From assembly GCA_934358405.1 (NCBI GenBank), contig CAKRKL010000080.1, forward strand, positions 1 to 8,909: a stretch of 8,909 nt of DNA, given 5' to 3'. Positions within the stretch are counted from its first letter, which is position 1; every line of letters begins with the position of its first letter. This document shows positions 1 to 5,519 of the stretch, piece by piece. This DNA comes from an uncultured Blautia sp. Its GTDB lineage: Bacteria > Bacillota > Clostridia > Lachnospirales > Lachnospiraceae. The notes under the pieces were generated by a model. That model ran no database searches. It was not told where the DNA came from and saw nothing but the letters and a program-made list of their open reading frames with translations. A program made the translations under genes and the position numbers.

Positions 1-6
1 TTTTTC

Positions 7-750
7 TCAAAGCAAACTGATAATTCTTCTTTTGTATTCCAGAAATTCTTCTGAAAGCGGGAAATCCTCGGCCCTTGGCTTCTTCTCCTGAATCACAATT
101 TCTTCCCTGATAGTTCCAGGAGTTCCGTTCAGAATATAGATTCTGTCGGATAAAAGAATGGCTTCATCAATATCATGGGTGATAAACAAAGTAGAAAGAT
201 CGATATGCTGCATAATATCCAGATACCACTTGTGAACACTGGCCTTTGTCAGGGTATCCAATGCGCTGAAGGGTTCGTCCAAAAGGGCAACTCCGCTGGA
301 GCTTAAATAAGTCCGAAGCAGTGCCGCACGCTGACGCATGCCGCCGGAAAGCTGGCTTGGATACTGAAGCTGCGTTCCCTCAAGCCCGAATTCTGCAAAC
401 AAAGGATTTGCTTTTTCCCTTGCCTCCTGCTTTTTCATTCCCTTTAAAATAAGCGGAAGGGCCACGTTATCTATCACCTTCTTATGAGGAAGGAGAAGAT
501 CCTTTTGCAGCATATAGCTGATGCTTCCCGGTGCCAGAGTCACATCCTGATCACGCAGGTAAACCCTTCCTTCATCAGGAGCTACAAGACCGGAAAGAAT
601 GTGAAACAAAGTAGTCTTTCCGGAGCCACTGACTCCCAAAAGGGAAACCAGCTCCCCCTGCTCCAGGTGAATGGAAATATCCTTTAATACCTGCTTTTCA
701 CCGTATGCTTTTGAAATATGTTCTGCTTTTAATAATGATTTCGATGACAT
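7..750 (-). CDS. thiZ: ABC transporter ATPase, thiamin-precursor uptake (ThiZ-like)
   Basis: The 247-residue protein is a complete ABC ATPase that would power import by the neighbouring permease at the inner face of the membrane. Visible motifs in order are Walker A GVSGSGKTT (39-47), Q-loop Gln82, signature LSGGM (134-138), Walker B VALLDEP (154-160, catalytic Glu159) and H-loop His192. The overall type is that of the nitrate/sulfonate/taurine group (SsuB/TauB), to which ThiZ belongs; the substrate is assigned from context, namely the ThiY-like binding protein and the TPP riboswitch. The ATG at 748-750 is preceded by an AAGGAA site about 7 nt upstream, and the gene begins 13 nt after the ThiY stop. 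The stop at 7-9 falls just inside the window, so the end is complete. Whether more operon genes follow cannot be seen. Confidence 0.88.
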   Translation of the reverse strand: MSSKSLLKAEHISKAYGEKQVLKDISIHLEQGELVSLLGVSGSGKTTLFHILSGLVAPDEGRVYLRDQDVTLAPGSISYMLQKDLLLPHKKVIDNVALPLILKGMKKQEAREKANPLFAEFGLEGTQLQYPSQLSGGMRQRAALLRTYLSSSGVALLDEPFSALDTLTKASVHKWYLDIMQHIDLSTLFITHDIDEAILLSDRIYILNGTPGTIREEIVIQEKKPRAEDFPLSEEFLEYKRRIISLL

Positions 751-763
751 TATTTATTCCTTA

Positions 764-1774
764 TTAATTCTGCGGCAGATAGTCATTGGAAAATCCTACA
801 TCTGTAAGATCTTTGTCGCAAAGCTTATTCTCATACAGCCATTTGTAGAATCCGTTCCATCTCTCAGGATCGATCACACCCCAGCTGTCTGCATCATCGA
901 TATATTTGGCGGAAAGGAATTCCTGGCTCTTCTTTACCAGCTCTTCGGCATCCTTCAGGGAACCTGTGTTATCTCCGTCAATCAGGATCTGGGCTGCTTC
1001 GTCAGGATTTTCTGCTGCAAATTCATAGCCCTTTGCAGTTGCTTCCATAAATGCCTTTGCCTGCTCCGGATGCTCGCTGAGATAATCATTGTTTCCAATA
1101 ATAACCGGTGTATAATAGTCAAATACCGGATTGATATCGGAGAATGCAAAGTAGTCGCAGTCAACACCCTCTACCTCTGCATTCACTTCTCCCCAGCCCT
1201 GGAATACCCAGATGGCATCTGTCTGGTGTGCGGCAAGTGCTGCCGGCTCATCTGTAATGTCGTTTGGAATCAGGGTAACCTGGTCAAAGTCTCCGCCATC
1301 ACTGTTTACCACATTTTCAAGCATAGCAAGCTCAATAGGAGAGTCCCAGGTGGAGTAGGTTTTGCCTGTAAGTCCTGATGGCTTATCGATTCCATCTCCT
1401 GCTCTTGAAAGGATTCCGGAGGTGTTGTGCTGGATCACTGCTGCCACTGCTGTGATTCCAAGAGGCTCATCAATTGCCAGGGAAGCAGCCATAGTATCCT
1501 GTGCTTCGATTGCAAACTGTGCCTGTCCGGCTGCGCACATCAGTGCAGCACCGTTTTCCGGAGGCTGTACGATTTCCACGTCAAGTCCGGCTTCCTCATA
1601 GTAGCCCTTTGCCAGTGCTACATAAAGTCCTGTATGATTTGTATTTGGTGTCCAGTCCAGGCAAAATGTAATTTTCTCATTTTCGCCATCTTGGGCATAA
1701 ACACCTGTAGGAACTGCAAATACCATTGTTAATGCGGCTGCAGCTGCAACCGTTTTTTTCAGATTCTTATTCAT
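764..1774 (-). CDS. thiY: ABC transporter substrate-binding protein, NMT1/THI5 family (ThiY-like)
   Basis: This is the extracellular binding protein of the transporter, 336 residues. The start is placed at ATG 1772-1774 rather than an in-frame ATG 39 nt further out, because an AAGGAG site lies 7 nt before it and the protein then begins with a proper signal peptide: a basic MNKNLKK, a hydrophobic stretch to about residue 22 and a likely signal-peptidase I site after Val-Tyr-Ala27. After it comes the family hallmark LDWTPNTNHTGLYVA (39-53), followed by a GLDVEIVQPPE segment, as in ThiY proteins that bind the thiamin pyrimidine (formylaminopyrimidine or HMP). The CCCFC motif of the yeast THI5 synthase is absent, consistent with a binding role. 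No lipobox cysteine is present, unusual for a Gram-positive binding protein. The start overlaps the end of the permease gene by 8 nt. The exact ligand is inferred. Confidence 0.87.
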   Translation of the reverse strand: MNKNLKKTVAAAAALTMVFAVPTGVYAQDGENEKITFCLDWTPNTNHTGLYVALAKGYYEEAGLDVEIVQPPENGAALMCAAGQAQFAIEAQDTMAASLAIDEPLGITAVAAVIQHNTSGILSRAGDGIDKPSGLTGKTYSTWDSPIELAMLENVVNSDGGDFDQVTLIPNDITDEPAALAAHQTDAIWVFQGWGEVNAEVEGVDCDYFAFSDINPVFDYYTPVIIGNNDYLSEHPEQAKAFMEATAKGYEFAAENPDEAAQILIDGDNTGSLKDAEELVKKSQEFLSAKYIDDADSWGVIDPERWNGFYKWLYENKLCDKDLTDVGFSNDYLPQN

Positions 1775-2561
1775 GATTTTTCTCCTTTTCAATCTGCAGC
1801 CAGGGCATTGCAATACGGCTTACCACATTTACTGCAAATAGCAGCAAAAGGCTGATGATCACAATGAAAATAATAACTGCAAACATTTTGTCAAAAGCAT
1901 ATGCCTTTTTTACCCTTGTCATATAAACACCAAGACCGTTAAAGCCGCCCAGCCATTCAGAAACCACAGCTCCTACTACTGCGTAGGAGGCAGAGATCTT
2001 CAGCCCGGAAAAAAACTGGGGCAGGGCAGATGGGAATTTCACATGACGGAAAATCTGTATTCTGCTGGCACCCATTGCTTTCATCAGGCGGATGGAATCC
2101 GGATCCACGCTTTTGTATCCGTCCAGAAGTCCGATGGTGATAGGGAAAAAGGTTGTAATCACTACCAGAGTGATCTTCGGTGCCATTCCAAAGCCCATCC
2201 ACAGCACCAAAATCGGTGCGATCGCAATGGTGGGAATGGTCTGGGTAATGATCATGATCGGATAAAATGCCTGATCCATTACCCGGAAGCGATCCATCAC
2301 AGTTGCAGAAACGAATGCCAGTGCAATTCCGATCAGCAATCCATAGAAGGATTCCAGAAGGGTAAACCTGGCATGGAACAAAATGGTGGAAATATCCCCA
2401 ACCAGTGCCTTACAAACTGCTACCGGGGAGGGAAGCATATAAGATGGAACCAGTCCGGAAACGCTTATCAGCTCCCAACCAAGCAGGATCGCTGTCATTG
2501 CAACAGCCGGGGGAATCTTACTGGTGATGTTTGGTAACTTTCTTTTCAATGGTAAGCACAT
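1767..2561 (-). CDS. thiX: ABC transporter permease, thiamin-precursor uptake (ThiX-like)
   Basis: A 264-residue integral membrane protein of the binding-protein-dependent permease family (SsuC/TauC type). Hydrophobic segments lie near residues 19-40, 70-92, 98-120, 128-148, 188-205 and 226-250. The cytoplasmic EAA loop that docks on the ATPase is visible at about 151-181, with KAMGAS (Gly164) and the closing LP motif at 180-181. The reading frame begins inside the preceding thiamine-binding gene, overlapping it by 44 nt. The start is uncertain: the first ATG (2559-2561) has AGAAGGGG directly against it, which is too close for a normal ribosome site, while a TTG at 2547-2549 is 12 nt away from the same purines. 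Translation coupled to the upstream gene is likely. Its place between the thiamine-binding protein and ThiY fixes its role. Confidence 0.86.
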   Translation of the reverse strand: MCLPLKRKLPNITSKIPPAVAMTAILLGWELISVSGLVPSYMLPSPVAVCKALVGDISTILFHARFTLLESFYGLLIGIALAFVSATVMDRFRVMDQAFYPIMIITQTIPTIAIAPILVLWMGFGMAPKITLVVITTFFPITIGLLDGYKSVDPDSIRLMKAMGASRIQIFRHVKFPSALPQFFSGLKISASYAVVGAVVSEWLGGFNGLGVYMTRVKKAYAFDKMFAVIIFIVIISLLLLFAVNVVSRIAMPWLQIEKEKNHE

Positions 2562-2814
2562 CCCCTTCTGGTTTGTAAGAGATCTTTACATAGACACTCA
2601 TTGCCTTGCAGCCTGCACGCTCTGCTACATGCTGACACTCTTTTACAATATCCATAAGCTGATCATAGTCACCCTCGATGGTTGTTTCGAAAGGTCCTAC
2701 ATAATAGTTCAGTCCTGTAGATTTGATGTAGTCGATTACCGCATCTACAATGCGGATTACCTCATCTTCATCCTGTACATTTGGCAGTACTTGAATTGCT
2801 ACACTTGCGTTCAT
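2518..2814 (-). CDS. Thiamine-binding protein, MTH1187/YkoF-like (DUF77)
   Basis: A 98-residue soluble protein with no signal peptide or membrane segment. It starts MNASVAIQVLP and contains the YVGPFETTIEGD stretch (38-49), characteristic of the small MTH1187/YqgV family (thiamine-binding, PF01910). Members have a ferredoxin-like fold, related to the repeated domain of B. subtilis YkoF, which binds thiamin and its pyrimidine. It is the first gene after the TPP riboswitch and overlaps the permease gene, so it is co-regulated with the transporter. A cytoplasmic binding or carrier role for thiamin or HMP is inferred; the mechanism in this family is not well settled. The start ATG at 2812-2814 is secure: a perfect AGGAGG (2823-2828) lies 8 nt before it. 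Confidence 0.85.
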   Translation of the reverse strand: MNASVAIQVLPNVQDEDEVIRIVDAVIDYIKSTGLNYYVGPFETTIEGDYDQLMDIVKECQHVAERAGCKAMSVYVKISYKPEGDVLTIEKKVTKHHQ

Positions 2815-2846
2815 TTTTGTTTCCTCCTTTGATTTGTACCAGGTAT

Positions 2847-2866
2847 CCGGCTTCCATGCGCGCCGG
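2847..2866 (-). other. Small GC-rich hairpin in the leader of the thiamin operon
   Basis: CCGGC (2847-2851) and GCCGG (2862-2866) can pair over a 10-nt loop, between the attenuator terminator and the first gene. There is no T-run, so it is not a terminator. It might stabilise the leader or be incidental. The stretch 2829-2911 otherwise holds nothing I recognise. Confidence 0.3.
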
Positions 2867-2911
2867 TTCCGGAATTATTTTCAATCGAATAAGAACCAAT
2901 CCATGAATCTG

Positions 2912-2948
2912 CAAAATAAAAAGAGCATCTGCCATCACGCAAATGCTC
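2912..2948 (-). terminator. Attenuator terminator of the TPP riboswitch
   Basis: Read on the minus strand, GAGCATTTGC (2939-2948) pairs with GCAGATGCTC (2923-2932) over a 6-nt loop, with one G-T wobble, and is followed at once by a T-rich run (TTTTTATTTT). It lies 14 nt after the aptamer and about 100 nt before the first gene. The placement is that of a ligand-controlled intrinsic terminator: TPP binding should favour the hairpin and stop transcription. I could not assign the competing antiterminator by eye. Confidence 0.85.
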
Positions 2949-2962
2949 AATTATACATCTTC

Positions 2963-3050
2963 AACACTTCCTACACTGGCATGATCCAACAGGTTAAAAG
3001 GGTCTAAGGACTACCTTACTCTCAGCTTCTCAATTGAAACTCCCCCGGTT
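2963..3050 (-). promoter_or_regulatory. TPP (thiamin pyrophosphate) riboswitch aptamer
   Basis: The minus strand shows the THI-box consensus in order: a GGGGGAG start near 3041-3047, a small P3 hairpin, the pyrimidine-binding CTGAGAG (3019-3025), ACCCTTTTAACCTG leading into the pyrophosphate arm (AACCTG at 2990-2995), GGATCATGCCAG (2976-2987) and the closing GTAGGAAGT. The arm TTGG/CCAG closes the pyrophosphate-binding loop. It lies between a good promoter and an intrinsic terminator, so control is by premature termination. It explains the regulation of the four downstream transport genes. Outer boundaries are approximate to a few bases. Confidence 0.95.
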
Positions 3051-3059
3051 ATTATTCTG

Positions 3060-3095
3060 ATTTCGGTGCTAATTATAATATATTTTCCCCGAAAT
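3060..3095. repeat. 7-bp inverted repeat around the thiamin-operon -10 box
   Basis: ATTTCGG (3060-3066) and its exact complement CCGAAAT (3089-3095) are separated by 22 bp and enclose the -10 hexamer at 3072-3077. A direct repeat GGTGCTA (3065-3071 and 3101-3107) also flanks the promoter. Either could be a protein-binding site, but arms this short can arise by chance. Confidence 0.3.
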
Positions 3096-3100
3096 TACAA
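3072..3100 (-). promoter_or_regulatory. Sigma-A-type promoter of the thiamin uptake operon
   Basis: On the minus strand TTGTAA (3095-3100) and a perfect TATAAT (3072-3077) are exactly 17 bp apart. The predicted start near 3065 is about 15 nt before the riboswitch. It lies just after the stop of the Nudix gene. Confidence 0.85.
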
Positions 3101-3109
3101 GGTGCTATT

Positions 3110-3613
3110 TCAATTTTCAAATGCAGCCTGGATGCTGTCATAATGAAGGAATTTTCCCTCTGCTGCAAGCGCCCGGATCTTATCTAAGCTGGCAAACATA
3201 TAGCCGTCAGTTTCTTCTTCCTGAAGGTGCAGATCTTCCTCTCTCACATCCATTACAAAACGGTACACATCTACAAAGTAATTGTCACCCTCACCTGGGT
3301 TCTCTCTTTTATAAGTAAAAAGATATCCTCCCTGCGCACTGCTTACATCAAGTCCTGTTTCTTCCTTTACTTCACGAAGTACTGCGTCATAGGAAGCTTC
3401 TCCTGCCTTGGCTGCACCACCAGACACCTCCCACCAGCCAGGAGCCCATGCCTTGGTCATCACACGCCTGGTGATAAGAAATGTGCCATCCGGTCTTGCG
3501 ATCACTCCAAGCACAGTAAGATGGTATTCACCATCCTTCAGGCACCAGTCGTTGCGCTTCATGGTACGACCTGTAGGTCTTTTGTTAATATCATAAATGT
3601 CCCAGAATTCCAT
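3110..3613 (-). CDS. Nudix hydrolase (IPP isomerase-like/YfcD-type)
   Basis: A 167-residue soluble protein with a complete Nudix box: Gly66, five residues, Glu72, seven residues, then REVKEETGL (80-88). The two glutamates 84 and 85 would bind the metal for cleaving a nucleoside-diphosphate-type or isoprenoid-diphosphate substrate. The N-terminus (MEFWDIYDINKRPTG) and YHLTVLGVIARPDG resemble the YfcD/IPP-isomerase-like subgroup, for which substrates are mostly unknown. I chose the ATG at 3611-3613: the AGGAG at 3622-3626 overlaps an upstream GTG and is only 2 nt from an upstream ATG, but 8 nt from this one. It follows the AAA+ gene by 88 nt with no visible terminator, so the two are probably cotranscribed. 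It lies before the TPP riboswitch, so TPP should not control it. Confidence 0.87.
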   Translation of the reverse strand: MEFWDIYDINKRPTGRTMKRNDWCLKDGEYHLTVLGVIARPDGTFLITRRVMTKAWAPGWWEVSGGAAKAGEASYDAVLREVKEETGLDVSSAQGGYLFTYKRENPGEGDNYFVDVYRFVMDVREEDLHLQEEETDGYMFASLDKIRALAAEGKFLHYDSIQAAFEN

Positions 3614-3621
3614 TTTCATCA

Positions 3622-3626
3622 CTCCT
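3622..3626 (-). promoter_or_regulatory. Ribosome binding site deciding the Nudix gene start
   Basis: AGGAG on the minus strand overlaps a GTG and nearly touches an ATG, ruling both out as practical starts, and sits 8 nt before the ATG at 3613. Confidence 0.7.
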
Positions 3627-3657
3627 GTTATATTTTCTTCGTTTTTTTAGTTTTATT

Positions 3658-3685
3658 TATTGTTATTTTGCTTGTATTGTTATTT
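3658..3685. repeat. AT-rich direct repeat between the AAA+ and Nudix genes
   Basis: TATTGTTATTT occurs at 3658-3668 and again at 3675-3685, a 17-bp period. The gap 3627-3701 is otherwise AT-rich, with no convincing promoter or terminator. Chance in low-complexity DNA is a real possibility. Confidence 0.3.
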
Positions 3686-3701
3686 AATTCAGCATATATT
3701 A

Positions 3702-5186
3702 TTAGCGAAGCAGTTCCTCCACCATCTCTTTCGTATACTCCACTTTATCAATATGGTTGACCTCAATCTGGTACAGTGCGTTGGCAGCAATGTGCTCGGC
3801 AGCCTGCTCCAGATCACGGATACCTGAAGTACCACAATAACGCCGGATAATTGCATCCAACCCCTCTTCTGTGATAATGCACTCACTCTCTTTCATATGC
3901 ATTCTCTTCAGCACCTTGGGAAGTGAGAATCTGGAGAAGATCACCTTCTTCTCCTCGGCAGTATAATCCGGAATATCGATCACGGCAAATCTGGACATCA
4001 GCGGTGCGCTGATCTGGTCACGATCATTTGCAGTTGCAATAGGATAAACCCCTCCTGTAGGGATCATACATTCCATATAGTTATCTGTAAATCCAAGATT
4101 GTCCAGAAGAGTAAGAAGCACATCCGCCGGATTTCCGTTTCCCTGACCGGAATTTGCCTTGTCAAGCTCATTGATAATAAACACCAGATTGGAAGCGCCT
4201 GCCATGGAAAATGCATCCATAATAATTCCAGGCTTGGCATTGGCATAAATACGAGGGCTTCCTGTAAGCTGCTTGGAATCGTTAATTGAGCTCATATCCA
4301 GAGTGGTCCAGGGAAGCTTCAGGATTCTTGCCACAGCATAAGCAATCTGGGATTTACCGGTACCTGCAGGTCCGATCAGCAAAAGTCCGTATGCAGGAAG
4401 GGTGTGGGTACGATTGATCTGGATGATGGTCTCGATAATACGCTGTTTTACCCGCTCCATTCCGTAAAGCTCTTCATCCAGAATCCTTCTTGCCTCAACC
4501 GGATCAATTGCTTCAAAATAGTTATTCTTCCACTGGATGTTCAGCATAATGGAAAGAGCCCTCTGGGCATGATGGCGTTCCTCTTGAGAAACCTCGCTGG
4601 ATCTTGCCACTGCCAGATTCCTTCTGGTCCACAAACGGATGTTATCCGGAAGGGTCCTGCCTGCGCAGGTCATAAAATCCGTGATGCTCTGAAGGCTGGT
4701 AAGCTTCATTTCATCGCCTGTTTCTTCCTGATTTTCGTCCTCCTCTGCTTCCGCAGGTGCATTGCTCTCAAGAAGCCTTTCGATCATAAACTGCAGGAAG
4801 CCATCCTCTGCGGAAAGCTTGGTGCCTCCTCCAAAGGCTGTCTCTCTGATACGATATACCGCATAGCCTTCCCCTGTATTCTCACCTGACAGGCGTACAT
4901 TGATACGGCTGTCACCCAGCCATTTCAAAAGACTGGTAAATCTGGAATCAATTTTCAACACATCTGCTATGAAGGTACCGTCTTCTTCCTTAAATTCAAA
5001 GGCAGTGCGGTTCACCGGATTGGTAAATACGCCACAGGAATGATGCTTCCAGTGTCGTTCTTTATTGGAAAGCACCATAATAGGCTGGTCTGCTGATGGA
5101 CTATTGTTATTACTCTGAAATGTTGTATAGATGCATTTTGCCTCTGCCTTGTCTGCAGAAGCACCGCTGAAATCAAATACTGGCAT
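3702..5186 (-). CDS. AAA+ ATPase with Lon-like core and no protease domain
   Basis: A 494-residue cytoplasmic AAA+ protein. Residues about 230-470 align by eye with the ATPase core of Lon: Walker A GPAGTGKS (272-279), a pore-loop-like IYANAKPGII (313-322), sensor 1 Asn387 in IATAND, arginine finger Arg399 in MSRF, and sensor 2 Arg457 in SGIRDLE. The chain ends right after this core, so the Lon Ser-Lys peptidase is absent. Walker B reads FIINELDK: Asn339 replaces the usual metal-coordinating Asp, while Glu340 is kept. Residues 1-140 match nothing I recognise and are joined by an acidic linker (143-159). The ATG at 5184-5186 has AGAGGA 7 nt before it. A chaperone or remodelling role is plausible but unproven. 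The Nudix gene follows in the same direction. Confidence 0.8.
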   Translation of the reverse strand: MPVFDFSGASADKAEAKCIYTTFQSNNNSPSADQPIMVLSNKERHWKHHSCGVFTNPVNRTAFEFKEEDGTFIADVLKIDSRFTSLLKWLGDSRINVRLSGENTGEGYAVYRIRETAFGGGTKLSAEDGFLQFMIERLLESNAPAEAEEDENQEETGDEMKLTSLQSITDFMTCAGRTLPDNIRLWTRRNLAVARSSEVSQEERHHAQRALSIMLNIQWKNNYFEAIDPVEARRILDEELYGMERVKQRIIETIIQINRTHTLPAYGLLLIGPAGTGKSQIAYAVARILKLPWTTLDMSSINDSKQLTGSPRIYANAKPGIIMDAFSMAGASNLVFIINELDKANSGQGNGNPADVLLTLLDNLGFTDNYMECMIPTGGVYPIATANDRDQISAPLMSRFAVIDIPDYTAEEKKVIFSRFSLPKVLKRMHMKESECIITEEGLDAIIRRYCGTSGIRDLEQAAEHIAANALYQIEVNHIDKVEYTKEMVEELLR

Positions 5187-5225
5187 GGCTATGTCCTCTT
5201 TCGTCTAAAATAATATCTCGTTCCT

Positions 5226-5254
5226 ACTATAGCAATATTTTTCTCCAATGTCCA
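5226..5254 (-). promoter_or_regulatory. Promoter of the AAA+/Nudix unit
   Basis: On the minus strand TGGACA (5249-5254) and TATAGT (5226-5231) are 17 bp apart, placing the start near 5219 and a short leader of about 30 nt before the AAA+ gene. A-rich tracts just upstream (5265-5315) could act as an UP element. Confidence 0.75.
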
Positions 5255-5319
5255 GAATGTGTTTTTTTAAATATTTTTCAAAATTTGCAAAATTTCTATT
5301 ATTTTTTTACAAAAAACAC

Positions 5320-5348
5320 TTGCAAAATCATTTTTATTCGTGTATTAT
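5320..5348 (+). promoter_or_regulatory. Possible upstream plus-strand promoter
   Basis: TTGCAA (5320-5325) and TATTAT (5343-5348) are 17 bp apart on the plus strand. It could drive a longer form (about 155 nt) of the candidate RNA. It is AT-rich and less convincing than the promoter at 5374-5401. Confidence 0.4.
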
Positions 5349-5355
5349 AGTATAC

Positions 5356-5367
5356 GGAAAGCTTTCC
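5356..5367. repeat. Perfect 12-bp palindrome, possible operator
   Basis: GGAAAGCTTTCC is a perfect inverted repeat with no spacer. It lies 6 bp before the -35 box of the candidate RNA promoter and at the start point predicted for the possible upstream promoter, a natural place for a regulator to bind. No regulator is identified. Confidence 0.35.
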
Positions 5368-5373
5368 AAAGCA

Positions 5374-5401
5374 TTGATTATTTCTTACAATTTGTTATTA
5401 T
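5374..5401 (+). promoter_or_regulatory. Extended -10 promoter of a candidate small RNA
   Basis: TTGATT (5374-5379) is followed after 16 bp by TATTAT (5396-5401), directly preceded by TGT (5393-5395), the extended -10 signature. The start would fall at about 5407, exactly the first base of the long hairpin arm. No protein gene lies downstream on this strand. Confidence 0.55.
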
Positions 5402-5406
5402 AGAGG

Positions 5407-5510
5407 ATTTTTAGTGTGCAGATACCATAGTCCCTCCCAAAGCTTCTAATGGAATCCTGCAAACTAAAAATAAAAAGCTCCCGGTTCCTCATAAGTTCCG
5501 GGAGTTTTTG
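5407..5510 (+). ncRNA. Candidate small RNA: long hairpin with C-rich loop plus terminator
   Basis: The 5' arm 5407-5428 and the 3' arm 5449-5471 form an imperfect stem of about 20 pairs: nine unbroken pairs (ATTTTTAGT with ACTAAAAAT), one mismatch, a five-pair block including GCAG/CTGC, a small internal loop and CCAT/ATGG. The 20-nt apical region carries CCCTCCC (5432-5438), which is complementary to Shine-Dalgarno sequences. An intrinsic terminator follows at once. Promoter, start, hairpin and terminator fit together as a transcript of about 103 nt. C-rich unpaired motifs that bind ribosome sites are known in Firmicute regulatory RNAs such as RsaE/RoxS and FsrA; I do not recognise this one as a known family. 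Function is inferred from structure only. Confidence 0.5.
5473..5509. terminator. Bidirectional intrinsic terminator
   Basis: CTCCCGG (5478-5484) pairs with CCGGGAG (5498-5504) over a 13-nt loop, and the stem is extended by A/T runs on both sides. Read on the minus strand it ends in TTTTTATTTTT, 10 nt after the stop of the YkgJ-family gene, and closes the topB unit. Read on the plus strand it ends in TTTTT and would close the candidate small RNA. Confidence 0.88.
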
Positions 5511-5519
5511 TATGCTTTT

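Noticed and set aside
671..1378. Open frame of 235 codons on the plus strand opposite thiY
   Set aside because: Antisense to a convincing binding-protein gene, with no ribosome site and no family resemblance.
3611..3622. GTG at 3622 or ATG at 3619 as start of the Nudix gene
   Set aside because: The AGGAG site overlaps the GTG and leaves only 2 nt before that ATG; the ATG at 3613 has normal spacing.
3702..5186. Calling the AAA+ protein Lon protease or a MoxR ATPase
   Set aside because: There is no Ser-Lys peptidase domain, and the core motifs follow the Lon pattern rather than MoxR.
5407..5471. Reading the long hairpin as a minus-strand element or as 6S RNA
   Set aside because: On the minus strand it lies after the terminator with no good promoter just before it; the size and shape (about 103 nt, short C-rich loop) do not fit 6S RNA, which is nearly twice as long with a central bubble.
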